From the NCBI RefSeq assembly GCF_022662015.1, contig NZ_JAKMCM010000001.1:558001-622000 (forward strand): 64,000 nucleotides of DNA, in the 5' to 3' direction. Position numbers and translations under genes: made by a program. The stretch is from Aestuariivivens sediminicola (GTDB lineage: Bacteria; Bacteroidota; Bacteroidia; Flavobacteriales; Flavobacteriaceae). Under the pieces are notes generated by a model. It was not told the origin of the DNA. It ran no database searches and saw only the letters and a program-made list of their open reading frames with translations. Shown here in pieces: positions 33,928 to 42,351 of this stretch (the first letter of the stretch is position 1; each line of letters starts with the position of its first letter).

Positions 33928-34346
33928 TAAGAGAAATAATTTTATCCTAACATCAAAGTCTTTTTTTATAACCCGTTCTTCCAATTTGGATATGGTTGGT
34001 CATTGCATTACTATTCATGCTTATTTTCACGGCAAGTTATAACAAACGCCGTATGGATAACCAGTTTGAATTGGAAGATCGTTAACATTTGATTAATACA
34101 AAAAAAAGAGCAACATTTCGTGTTGCTCTTTTTCTATTATAAGTTAAAAATCTATGACACCAGTTCCTCATGGACTCTTTCAGCCTTTATAGTATCCTTA
34201 ATAGCGTTTTTCTGTTTTAATAACATATAGATAGATTGAATGCCAGTCAATTCTGTTAACTTACTTTTTCTATTAAAGCAGATCTTAACAGAAATGCAAT
34301 GAATTATCTTAATTTATCATAAATTAGAACTCTAAAACAACTACCC
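33928..34346. other. Gap with a possible remnant membrane segment and a terminator
   Basis: Between a stop codon at about 33,969 and TAA at 34,083 one plus frame reads P-I-W-I-W-L-V-I-A-L-L-F-M-L-I-F-T-A-S-Y followed by NKRRMDNQFELEDR. It looks like a membrane anchor with a charged tail. It has no good start except TTG at 33,996 or an ATG giving only 22 residues. It may be a tiny membrane subunit or a remnant. After the terminator at 34,101 nothing else is evident. Confidence 0.35.
34101..34134 (+). terminator. Rho-independent terminator ending module 2
   Basis: A 13-bp stem AAAAAGAGCAACA with loop TTTCG and a T-rich tail. Confidence 0.85.
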
Positions 34347-35408
34347 ATGAGAATCTGGCCTTTTTTAATTTTTCTTATTTCCTTTTTTTACCTGAGTTGT
34401 GACGACAAAACCACTCCGCTCTATGTTGGAACCTATACCCAGGGCGAAAGTGAAGGAATTTACAGCTTTGAGTTCAATACCAAAACCGGAGAACTTACGC
34501 ACAACTATTTAGTGGCTAAAACTGATAATCCCTCTTTTTTGACATTTGCCCCAAACCGAAAATTCCTCTTTGCGGTAAATGAAGGAGAAACTCCAACCGT
34601 TTCTTCCTTTAAGGTTGAGGATAGCGAACTTTCTTTTCTAAGCAAAGTCTCGAGTCATGGTAACAGTCCCTGCCATATCGCCTTAAACGAAACGGGTGAT
34701 AAAGCGGTTGTTTCTAATTATGGTGGAGGAAATTTTGCACTATTCTCAATTAAAGACAATGGTGAAATCGATGAGGCCTTTCAAGTTGTGGAGCATCAGA
34801 CCGACTCTATTAGCTCTCATGTGCACTCCGCAGAATTTATAGAAGATCATTTATACGTTGCTGATTTAGGGAAAAACGCAGTTTATGATTATGAGCTGCG
34901 AAACAGGAAGTACGTGCTCAGAGATTCATCTATTGTAAATATGGCTCCTAATTCCGGTCCCAGACATTTCACATTTACAAATGACAATAATTTCATATAC
35001 ATTATAAACGAACTGTCAAGTACGATTACTACAGCCAAAAGAACTGACGAAGGGTTTAAATTCATTGAAACAGTTTCAACTCTGTCTAAAGATTTTAAAG
35101 GCGATAGCTTCTGTGCCGATATTCACTTGTCGAAAGATGAGAAATTTATTTACGGATCGAATCGCGGTGAAAATTCAATTGTTGTATTTAAACGTAACAA
35201 CAATGACGGAACACTTGAAAAAATTCAAAATATAAGTGTACACGGGGATTGGCCAAGAAATTTTACAATAGATCCATCAGGTAATTTTCTGTTGGTTGCC
35301 AACCAGAGAAGTCATAATATTACTGTATTTAAAATAGACAAATACAATGGTAGACTCACTTTTTTGCATGAAGTAGAAGTGCCATCGCCTGCCTGTCTGC
35401 TGTTTTAA
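34347..35408 (+). CDS. Lactonase-family seven-bladed propeller lipoprotein (6-phosphogluconolactonase-like)
   Basis: A 353-residue protein with lipobox Cys18 (FFYLSC). The mature part starts LYVGTYTQGESEGIYSFEF and has repeated blade motifs such as NPSFLTFAPNRKFLFAVNE, GNSPCHIALN, SGPRHFTFTND and WPRNFTIDPSGNFLLVANQ. These are the hallmarks of the YbhE/Pgl family. Known: cytoplasmic members hydrolyse 6-phosphogluconolactone; exported members probably act on other lactones. The lipoprotein signal makes a role in the pentose-phosphate pathway doubtful. It is monocistronic. Confidence 0.85.
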   Translation: MRIWPFLIFLISFFYLSCDDKTTPLYVGTYTQGESEGIYSFEFNTKTGELTHNYLVAKTDNPSFLTFAPNRKFLFAVNEGETPTVSSFKVEDSELSFLSKVSSHGNSPCHIALNETGDKAVVSNYGGGNFALFSIKDNGEIDEAFQVVEHQTDSISSHVHSAEFIEDHLYVADLGKNAVYDYELRNRKYVLRDSSIVNMAPNSGPRHFTFTNDNNFIYIINELSSTITTAKRTDEGFKFIETVSTLSKDFKGDSFCADIHLSKDEKFIYGSNRGENSIVVFKRNNNDGTLEKIQNISVHGDWPRNFTIDPSGNFLLVANQRSHNITVFKIDKYNGRLTFLHEVEVPSPACLLF

Positions 35409-35460
35409 GTTATATTGTTTTTTCGAACCGAAAAAACATTTAATAATGAAAAAAATATAG

Positions 35461-35468
35461 TATCTTTG
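35461..35468 (+). promoter_or_regulatory. Bacteroidota -7 element of rpsP
   Basis: TATCTTTG exactly fits TAnnTTTG, 49 bases before the rpsP start. An A/T-rich stretch precedes it. Confidence 0.5.
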
Positions 35469-35516
35469 CGGCCTTATTAATAACCCGGGGTCGTGAACCT
35501 CAACTAATTAATTATT

Positions 35517-36035
35517 ATGTCAGTAAAAATTAGATTACAAAGACACGGTAAAAAAGGAAAACCTTTTTACTGGATCGTTGCAGCAGATGCACGAGCAAAA
35601 AGAGATGGTAAATACCTGGAGAAATTAGGTACTTATAATCCCAACACCAATCCGGCAACCATCGATTTGAGTGTTGATGATGCCGTAAAATGGTTACAAA
35701 ATGGTGCTCAGCCTACGGATACAGCGAAAGCTATTTTATCTTACAAGGGGGCATTATTGAAAAATCATCTTGCTGGCGGTATTAAAAAAGGGGCTTTAAC
35801 GGAAGAACAGGCCGAAGAAAAATTTAATGCCTGGTTAGAAGAAAAAGCTGCAAAAATTCAAGCTAAAGCTGATGGTTTATCAAAAGCAGAAGCAAAATTA
35901 AAGGCTGAAGCTCTTGCCGCCGAAAAAGCAGTTAATGAAGCGCGAATTGCTGCTGCCGCGCCTGTTGTTGAAGAAGAAGTTGCGGAGGACGATACTCCTG
36001 CGGCTGAAGCAGAAACAACAAAAGAAGAAGAATAA
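35517..36035 (+). CDS. rpsP: 30S ribosomal protein S16
   Basis: A 172-residue protein. The first 80 residues are canonical S16 (VKIRLQRHGKKGKPFYWIVA, DARAKRDGKYLEKLGTYNP, A-V-K-W-L-x-N-G-A-Q-P-T-D-T). The remaining 90 are an alanine-, lysine- and glutamate-rich helical tail ending in a run of acidic residues, as is usual for Bacteroidota S16. Known: it binds 16S rRNA and is needed for 30S assembly. It precedes rimM, with a terminator in between. Confidence 0.97.
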   Translation: MSVKIRLQRHGKKGKPFYWIVAADARAKRDGKYLEKLGTYNPNTNPATIDLSVDDAVKWLQNGAQPTDTAKAILSYKGALLKNHLAGGIKKGALTEEQAEEKFNAWLEEKAAKIQAKADGLSKAEAKLKAEALAAEKAVNEARIAAAAPVVEEEVAEDDTPAAEAETTKEEE

Positions 36036-36057
36036 AAAAGTTATTTTTTATACTTTT

Positions 36058-36086
36058 AAACTCCGATAGTCTTATCGGAGTTTTTT
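36058..36086 (+). terminator. Rho-independent terminator between rpsP and rimM
   Basis: An 11-bp stem AAACTCCGATA with loop GTCT followed by T6. Some read-through to rimM is likely because no separate strong promoter is obvious. Confidence 0.85.
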
Positions 36087-36166
36087 ATTTTGAAATATCG
36101 AAATCATCGATTCGATGACTCATTTAACTCCTGAACTGTTCCCGACCGTGTTCGAATAGTTGTAAT

Positions 36167-36691
36167 ATGAAAAAAGACGATTGCTTTTATTTAGGCCGAA
36201 TAATTAAAAAATATAGTTTTAAGGGTGAAGTTTTGGTAAAACTTGACACCGATCAACCTGAGCTTTATGAACATCTGGATGCTATTTTTGTAGATCTTAG
36301 AAATAACCTGATCCCCTTTTTTATAGAACATTCACAATTACATAAATCCGAATTGCTTCGCATAAAATTTGAAGATGTAGATAACGAAGCCGATGCAGAG
36401 GCTATTTTAAAAAGTGACCTTTATCTACCCCTTAATTTACTTCCAAAATTAGAGGGTAATAAATTCTATTATCACGAAGTAATCGGTTTTACCGTTAAGG
36501 ATAAGAATTATGGTGATGTAGGTATTATAACATCGATTAATGACAGTACAGCCCAGGCACTGTTCGAAATACAACATAAAGGGAAGGAAGTCTTAATTCC
36601 AATGAACGATGAATTTATCCTAAACGTAGATAGAGTAACTAGAACTATTTTGGTTGAGACTCCTGAAGGATTAATAAATCTATACCTTTAA
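36167..36691 (+). CDS. rimM: Ribosome maturation factor RimM
   Basis: A 174-residue protein with the N-terminal RimM domain (LGRIIKKYSFKGEVLVKLDT) and C-terminal PRC-barrel (YYHEVIGFTVKDKNYGDVG, VLIPMNDEFI). Known: it acts in late maturation of the 30S subunit and binds S19. It follows rpsP as in most bacteria. Its 3' end overlaps the convergent DUF2383 gene by 12 bases. Confidence 0.95.
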   Translation: MKKDDCFYLGRIIKKYSFKGEVLVKLDTDQPELYEHLDAIFVDLRNNLIPFFIEHSQLHKSELLRIKFEDVDNEADAEAILKSDLYLPLNLLPKLEGNKFYYHEVIGFTVKDKNYGDVGIITSINDSTAQALFEIQHKGKEVLIPMNDEFILNVDRVTRTILVETPEGLINLYL

Positions 36692-37153
36692 TCTGGATAC
36701 CGTAAGCGCTCTGTTGGCTTTAATGGTATTCATAGTCACATGAAGTTTATCACGCTGACCCACCAATAATTTGCAGAGAGATAAACTCAGATTAATTTCT
36801 TGCAATAAACTATTGTAATTGTCTATACTCCACTGCTTAACATTGCAAACCTGATCGAGTAATTCACGCTCAGCACCCTCTTTTAAGAGTGGTCTGACAT
36901 TTTTCCATATCATATGGTATCTGCTGCTGAGTCTATTCAATCGATCGAAATCTTGTGGTTCTTCACCAAGCTTGGTAATTTCCTTTTTAAGTGCTCTGAT
37001 AAAATCATTTCTTTCAAAGCTTTGTTCTCTAAAAAAAGTCTTTAAATCATCATCCATGACCAGGTCCGAAGCATCCGAATAGATCTTTTCAGCCTCATAA
37101 TTCATCATCAATACATTATTAATTTTCGTAATAACCTGTTCTGAGATTTTCAT
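36680..37153 (-). CDS. DUF2383/PA2169-like four-helix-bundle protein
   Basis: A 157-residue, all-helical protein, with conserved E and H/D positions (NYEAEKIYSDASD, FREQSFERNDFIRALKKEI) resembling ferritin-like four-helix bundles of the PA2169/DUF2383 family. There is no signal peptide. Known: the family has unknown function, and some ferritin-like relatives bind di-iron. A full set of metal ligands is not obvious here. The second half diverges from the family pattern, so the call is moderate. Confidence 0.6.
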   Translation of the reverse strand: MKISEQVITKINNVLMMNYEAEKIYSDASDLVMDDDLKTFFREQSFERNDFIRALKKEITKLGEEPQDFDRLNRLSSRYHMIWKNVRPLLKEGAERELLDQVCNVKQWSIDNYNSLLQEINLSLSLCKLLVGQRDKLHVTMNTIKANRALTVSRLKV

Positions 37154-37320
37154 ATCCTCAATCCTACTTTATACTCTAATTGCGTAAATATAACTAAAAA
37201 CAAAGGCTGTAAGTATAAATTTTAACAGAGTTTATTTACAGGTTTTTAACATTTACCTGAAGAAACTTTTATATTCTTTATACATTTAGCCATCAAAAAA
37301 CGCCCTTCCTATAACTAAAA

Positions 37321-38058
37321 ATGTCTCAAAAACCCTTTGTTTTTAAACGTTTTCGCGTTAAACAAGATAGATGTGCCATGAAAATTGGCACAGATGCAGT
37401 CCTGCTCGGGGCATGGACACCAATAAAGCACGAGCTTCATTCTATTTTAGATATCGGCACAGGTACAGGAATACTAAGTTTAATGTTAGCACAACGTACT
37501 CAGGCCAAACGAATTGACGCCATAGAGATTGATGAAAACGCCTATGAACAGTGTGTTGAAAATTTTGAAAACTCTAATTGGAACCATCGCCTGTGTTGTT
37601 ATCATAGTTCAGTCATTGATTTTACCGCTGATCCCCCAACGGATGCCGTTGGAAAAAAGATAAAATATGGTCTTATTGTTTGTAATCCTCCGTTCTTTTC
37701 GGCGGAATATAAAACGAACAGCAACCAACGAAATATAGCCAGATTTCGAGACGCTTTGCCCTTTGATCAATTAGTGGCATGTGTTTCAAAACTGTTACAT
37801 CCAGAAGGTGTCTTTTCTGTCATCATTCCATATCAGGTCGAGGATCAATTTGTTAATTATGCTTCAAAACATAAACTTTATCCAAATGCTATTGTTCATG
37901 TCAAAGGAACAAAAAGCACCAAAACGATACGAAGTTTAATAGCCTTTTCATTTCGCAAAAGTAAGACACAGGCAACCGAATTAATAATCGAAATTCAAAG
38001 GCATGAATATTCCCGGGAGTACATAGATCTTACAAAGGAATTCTACCTGAAAATGTAG
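37321..38058 (+). CDS. trmN6: tRNA1(Val) (adenine(37)-N6)-methyltransferase
   Basis: A 245-residue Rossmann-fold methyltransferase. FKRFRVKQDRCAMKIGTDAV and LLGAW form the start typical of YfiC/TrmN6; LDIGTGTGILSLMLA is the SAM-binding motif I; CNPPFF at 121-126 is the N6-adenine catalytic NPPF motif. Known: modifies A37 of tRNA-Val. Length agrees with the family. It stands alone between the DUF2383 gene (divergent) and the acyl-CoA dehydrogenase. Confidence 0.9.
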   Translation: MSQKPFVFKRFRVKQDRCAMKIGTDAVLLGAWTPIKHELHSILDIGTGTGILSLMLAQRTQAKRIDAIEIDENAYEQCVENFENSNWNHRLCCYHSSVIDFTADPPTDAVGKKIKYGLIVCNPPFFSAEYKTNSNQRNIARFRDALPFDQLVACVSKLLHPEGVFSVIIPYQVEDQFVNYASKHKLYPNAIVHVKGTKSTKTIRSLIAFSFRKSKTQATELIIEIQRHEYSREYIDLTKEFYLKM

Positions 38059-38113
38059 TGCTCGAACCTTTTATTATTCGTAAAAAAAGGCTGTTTTAAT
38101 TATTAATTTTAAA

Positions 38114-38121
38114 TAAATTTG
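38114..38121 (+). promoter_or_regulatory. Bacteroidota -7 element of the acyl-CoA dehydrogenase gene
   Basis: TAAATTTG is an exact TAnnTTTG match 29 bases before the ATG. No clear -33 element. Confidence 0.45.
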
Positions 38122-38149
38122 CCTGTATACTGATTAAATTTTTATCCTT

Positions 38150-39328
38150 ATGAAACCGGACTTATTTGAAGCACCTGATTATTACAATCTAGACGAACTG
38201 TTAACTGAAGAACATAAATTAGTTCGTGATGCAGCGCGTGAATGGGTAAAACGTGAGGTATCACCTATTATTGAAGATTATGCTCAAAGGGCTGAATTCC
38301 CGACACACATCATAGGAGGCTTGGCAGAAATAGGTGCATTCGGGCCTTATATCCCCATGGAATATGGTGGTGCAGGCCTCGATCAAATTTCTTACGGTCT
38401 CATTATGCAGGAAATTGAACGTGGTGATTCCGGCATTCGCAGTACAGCTTCTGTGCAATCATCACTGGTTATGTATCCGATTTGGAAATATGGAACTGAT
38501 GCTCAGAGGCAAAAATACTTGCCAAAATTGGCCAGTGGTGAATGGATGGGCTGTTTTGGCTTAACTGAACCCGATCATGGTAGTAACCCTGGCGGGATGA
38601 CTACCAATTACAAAGACAAGGGGGATTTCTATTTGCTGAACGGTGCAAAAATGTGGATTAGCAATGCACCCTTTGCTCACATTGCAATTGTCTGGGCAAA
38701 AAATGAGGAAGGCCGCATACATGGATTAATAGTGGAACGAGGTATGGAAGGGTTTTCAACACCTGAGACCCATAACAAATGGTCTTTAAGAGCTTCTTCA
38801 ACAGGTGAACTTATCTTTGACAATGTCAAGGTCCCAAAAGAAAACTTACTGCCTAACAAATCAGGTTTAGGGGCGCCTTTAGGATGTCTGGACTCTGCAC
38901 GCTATGGAATTGCATGGGGGGCTATTGGTGCGGCAATGGATTGTTATGACACTGCTTTGCGTTACAGTAAAGAACGTACACAATTTGGTAAACCCATTGG
39001 ACAATTTCAGCTGCAGCAAAAAAAACTCGCTGAAATGATTACCGAAATTACTAAGGCACAATTGCTCACCTGGCGACTCGGTGTCTTACGCAATCAGAAC
39101 AAAGCGAGCTCAGCCCAAATATCAATGGCCAAGCGAAACAACGTTGATATGGCCATACATATTGCCCGGGAGGCAAGACAAATTTTAGGCGGTATGGGTA
39201 TTACCGGTGAATACAGTATAATGCGTCACGCCATGAATCTTGAAAGTGTGATAACCTACGAGGGAACACATGATATCCATTTATTAATTACAGGTTTGGA
39301 TATTACCGGACTGAATGCTTTTAAATAA
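38150..39328 (+). CDS. Acyl-CoA dehydrogenase, glutaryl-CoA dehydrogenase type
   Basis: A 392-residue flavoprotein. The active-site base is Glu371 in TYEGTHDIHLLI, in the position of the glutaryl-CoA dehydrogenase branch; the tail ITGLNAF also fits. FAD-binding loops CFGLTEPDHGSNPGGM and MWISNAPFAHIAIVWAK are present. Known: the enzyme oxidises and decarboxylates glutaryl-CoA to crotonyl-CoA in lysine and tryptophan breakdown, passing electrons to ETF. An arginine that binds the second carboxylate cannot be assigned with certainty, so a different acyl substrate is possible. Confidence 0.85.
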   Translation: MKPDLFEAPDYYNLDELLTEEHKLVRDAAREWVKREVSPIIEDYAQRAEFPTHIIGGLAEIGAFGPYIPMEYGGAGLDQISYGLIMQEIERGDSGIRSTASVQSSLVMYPIWKYGTDAQRQKYLPKLASGEWMGCFGLTEPDHGSNPGGMTTNYKDKGDFYLLNGAKMWISNAPFAHIAIVWAKNEEGRIHGLIVERGMEGFSTPETHNKWSLRASSTGELIFDNVKVPKENLLPNKSGLGAPLGCLDSARYGIAWGAIGAAMDCYDTALRYSKERTQFGKPIGQFQLQQKKLAEMITEITKAQLLTWRLGVLRNQNKASSAQISMAKRNNVDMAIHIAREARQILGGMGITGEYSIMRHAMNLESVITYEGTHDIHLLITGLDITGLNAFK

Positions 39329-39424
39329 TTTTTAAAGTCGAGATTGTAGAATATACAGGGCCTCGAGAACTCATGTTATGTAGTCAAAAGGTATAATTAT
39401 TTATATCTTTACATAAAAAGCAAA

Positions 39425-40156
39425 ATGAAAAAGATTATTTATATGCTGGTATGTTGTGCCTTAACATATTTTGGGTGTACTGCAGAACAAATGACCGAAA
39501 ATAAGGTAATGAACCTAAATGAAGAACTCAATGACACCCAGGAACCCCGAACAGCATTCAAAATTTTAGCATTAGGTGACAGTTATACCATTGGAGCAAG
39601 TGTTTGTGAAAGTTGTAGATTTCCTGAACAATTGAAGGCACAACTGGAAAGTCATTTTGGGACAGATTACAATTTTGATTTAAAGGTAATTGCAGCTACA
39701 GGATGGACCACAACAAATTTAATTAATGCTATTGAAGATGAAAGCCCTGAAGATTCGTACGACTTGGTTACGCTCTTGATCGGGGTTAACAATCAGTATC
39801 AAAACAAAGCTTTTTCACTTTACGAAACTGAATTTCCAGAACTTGTAAATACCGCAGTCAATCTCGGGAAAAAAGACAAAAACAATTGCATTGTTATTTC
39901 CATACCGGACTATGCTTACACGCCATATGGAAATGGAAACAGGAACATTTCAGCTGCTATTGATAAGTACAATAATTTCGCGGAAAATTATTGTATATCA
40001 AAGGGAATAACCTATGTTAACATTACTGCTATAACGCGATTGGGATTAGACCAACCAGAGTTAGTAGCCTTAGACGGGTTGCATCCTTCTAAGTTAGCCT
40101 ACAGTAGGTTTGTCGAGCTTATACTTCCGTACGCCATTAATAAACTCAAATCATAG
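39425..40156 (+). CDS. SGNH/GDSL-type hydrolase lipoprotein
   Basis: A 243-residue protein with a lipoprotein signal (Cys18 in YFGC). Motifs: GDSYT with nucleophile Ser53 (block I), GVNN (block III) and DGLHPS with Asp and His (block V). The four blocks are in the usual order. Known: family members hydrolyse esters of lipids or carbohydrates. Substrate unknown; the location is the periplasm or outer membrane. Confidence 0.85.
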   Translation: MKKIIYMLVCCALTYFGCTAEQMTENKVMNLNEELNDTQEPRTAFKILALGDSYTIGASVCESCRFPEQLKAQLESHFGTDYNFDLKVIAATGWTTTNLINAIEDESPEDSYDLVTLLIGVNNQYQNKAFSLYETEFPELVNTAVNLGKKDKNNCIVISIPDYAYTPYGNGNRNISAAIDKYNNFAENYCISKGITYVNITAITRLGLDQPELVALDGLHPSKLAYSRFVELILPYAINKLKS

Positions 40157-40321
40157 GAATGGAGCATAACCCCTATTATTCTTTTTTACTTCATTAAAGT
40201 AAAATCGTATCTTTATTTCAGTGAAGATCTCCATTGCTAGATCTTATATTCCAGCCAATAAATTCTATTGTACAATAAGATATTCACACATTTTAGTTAA
40301 TCCAATTTTCAAACTGCTTTT

Positions 40322-41104
40322 ATGAGGGCTTTCCTTGTTTTATTATCAATCTTCATTCTTCCCCTTTGCATCATGATGAGTGGCTCTTTGAAAAAAGGTG
40401 TCATGAAGAAAATGAATAACCAGCTCAAAGAAGGAAAATCAGGTTTTGAAATGGTTTTCGTTAAGGGTGGCAGTTACATTATGGGAGGCGAAGATGCCAT
40501 TAATGATGGTGGAGACCAGGCATTACAAATTGCTGATGAATGTCCACACTCCGTTTCGGTTTCGGATTTTTATATCGGTAAATATGAAGTGACTCAAGCC
40601 GATTGGAAAGCAGTTATGGGCGCTTACTCTAACGATAATAACCAATGTGACGAATGTCCTGTAAGTCTCGTGTCATGGGATGATATTCAATTATTTATTA
40701 ATACCTTAAACTTAAAGTATGCCGAAAATTACAGGCTTCCAACAGAAGAAGAATGGGAGTTTGCCGCCAAGGGAGGGAATTATGGTCAAAACTACAGGTA
40801 TAGCGGTAGTAACATAGTGGAGGAAGTAGCATGGTTTCAGGGGAATTCAAAATACACCGTGCAACGCGTCGGACAACTAAAACCTAATGCGCTAGGTATT
40901 CATGATATGAGCGGTAATATTTGGGAATGGTGCACTAATTTTAAAACGCCTTATCCTTGTGATACTCTTGGAAGGGCATTTGATTCCAGAGTTCTCCGCG
41001 GTGGTTCTTATAATCATAGAAAAGAAAGTGTACGGATTATCGATAGAAATGCCAGGCATTCATCAATGCGTTTATTAACTTTAGGGTCCAGACTTGCTAA
41101 ATAG
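40322..41104 (+). CDS. FGE/SUMF1-fold protein without the catalytic cysteines
   Basis: A 260-residue protein with an N-terminal signal segment. Motifs: FVKGGSYIMGGE, YIGKYEVTQADWKAVMG, LPTEEEWEFAAKGG, MSGNIWEWC and RVLRGGSY are those of the formylglycine-generating enzyme fold. The cysteine pair that FGE uses to bind copper and oxidise substrates is absent near the C-terminus (KESVRIIDRNARHSSMRL), and the usual GFR is GSR. It is therefore unlikely to activate sulfatases and is more likely a binding or structural member (gliding proteins GldJ/GldK also use this fold). No sulfatase gene is nearby. Confidence 0.8.
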   Translation: MRAFLVLLSIFILPLCIMMSGSLKKGVMKKMNNQLKEGKSGFEMVFVKGGSYIMGGEDAINDGGDQALQIADECPHSVSVSDFYIGKYEVTQADWKAVMGAYSNDNNQCDECPVSLVSWDDIQLFINTLNLKYAENYRLPTEEEWEFAAKGGNYGQNYRYSGSNIVEEVAWFQGNSKYTVQRVGQLKPNALGIHDMSGNIWEWCTNFKTPYPCDTLGRAFDSRVLRGGSYNHRKESVRIIDRNARHSSMRLLTLGSRLAK

Positions 41105-41110
41105 CAACTT

Positions 41111-42010
41111 ATGTTTTCATCTCATAAAAGGCTCGACAAGGCCTATCGACATGCCAAGATCATCAGTTTTGATGATGACGATAAATTTATATTGTTTAGT
41201 GATTGTCACAGGGGGGATGATAGTTTTGCAGACGATTTTGCTAACAACAGAAATATATATTACCATGCGTTGAAGCACTATTATACCGAAGGATTCCAGT
41301 ACATAGAAATTGGTGATGGCGATGAACTATGGGAAAATAGATCATTTAAGGCCATTTTCAGGGCACATAAGAATGTCTATTTGCTCCTAAAATCATTCTA
41401 TCAAGTCAATCGACTACATCTCATTTGGGGGAATCACGATATGGTCTATCGCGATTCCAATTATGTTGAGAAACACTTATCCACCTACTTCGATCCCAAA
41501 ACCGGAAAGGAAATCGATCTTTTTAAGAATATCACCTTTCATGAAGCGATAATTTTAAATCATCGGAAAACCAAGCAAAACCTTTTTTTAACACATGGAC
41601 ACCAAGCAGATTGGTGGAATTTTGTGTTTTGGAAATGGAGTCGATTTTTAGTTCGGATTCTTTGGAAACCTCTTAACGTTATGGGCATTGCAGACCCGAC
41701 AAGTCCTGCTAAGAATTACAAAGAATTGATAAAGATAGAGAGAAGAATAAAAAAGTGGATAATCAAGAAAAATGATCTTTTAACTATTATTGGACACACG
41801 CACAGACCACGGTTTCCACAACCTGGTGATATTCCACTTTTTAACGATGGCAGTTGTGTGCATCCAAGATGTATTACGGGCATTGAAATTGAAAACGGAA
41901 GTATTTCATTAGTTAAATGGCAAATAGACACCACGGAAGATGGTGTGCTACAAATTGTAAGGATATTACTTGAAGGTCCGCAAAAATTATCGGATTATAA
42001 ATCCGATTAA
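41111..42010 (+). CDS. Calcineurin-like metallophosphoesterase
   Basis: A 299-residue cytoplasmic protein. Metal-binding motifs are in order: SDCHRGDD (Asp31, His33), EIGDGDELWENR, GNHD, LTHGHQADWW and IGHTHRPRF. This full set indicates an active dinuclear phosphoesterase. The substrate is not known; the LpxH-like branch is a possibility because of the GDxxE-type second block. It starts 6 bases after the FGE-like gene, so the two may be co-transcribed. It converges with the next gene with a 4-base overlap. Confidence 0.85.
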   Translation: MFSSHKRLDKAYRHAKIISFDDDDKFILFSDCHRGDDSFADDFANNRNIYYHALKHYYTEGFQYIEIGDGDELWENRSFKAIFRAHKNVYLLLKSFYQVNRLHLIWGNHDMVYRDSNYVEKHLSTYFDPKTGKEIDLFKNITFHEAIILNHRKTKQNLFLTHGHQADWWNFVFWKWSRFLVRILWKPLNVMGIADPTSPAKNYKELIKIERRIKKWIIKKNDLLTIIGHTHRPRFPQPGDIPLFNDGSCVHPRCITGIEIENGSISLVKWQIDTTEDGVLQIVRILLEGPQKLSDYKSD

Positions 42011-42348
42011 GGATTCGGTGTTGATGATCCGTTATTCCAATATTGCGGTTTGGTGTCTTCTGTTTCCTGGTTCCAATATCCTCTGGTTACTTTACGCCCA
42101 TCAAAAGTTTCTAATTTACGCTGAAAGACCCAGATTGTTGGGTTAAAAACCATATCGGTAACGCCCACTGTATACAACTGCGGATCTTCCTCTGATTTTC
42201 TTTTATCTTCGTCAATCAGAACTTCAAAGCCATTGTATTCCAACAGATTTTTTAGAAATTCTTTCCTGTCCTCCGTGACTCCCTTTTCTACGAAAGTAAC
42301 CCTTGTATCGCCAATACTACCAAACATATGCTTTCCTGATAATGACAT
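42007..42348 (-). CDS. Conserved small protein at the end of the nuo operon, unknown function
   Basis: A 113-residue soluble protein that starts 3 bases after the nuoN stop codon, so it is most likely the last cistron of the kor-nuo transcript. N-terminal half: alpha-beta pattern with conserved charged residues (TRVTFVEKGVTEDRKEFL, GFEVLIDEDKRK). C-terminal half: W-V-F-Q-R-K-L and W-N-Q-E motifs. No cysteines or transmembrane segment. I do not recognise a family. A role with complex I is only suggested by position. Confidence 0.65.
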   Translation of the reverse strand: MSLSGKHMFGSIGDTRVTFVEKGVTEDRKEFLKNLLEYNGFEVLIDEDKRKSEEDPQLYTVGVTDMVFNPTIWVFQRKLETFDGRKVTRGYWNQETEDTKPQYWNNGSSTPNP

Positions 42349-42351
42349 AAT

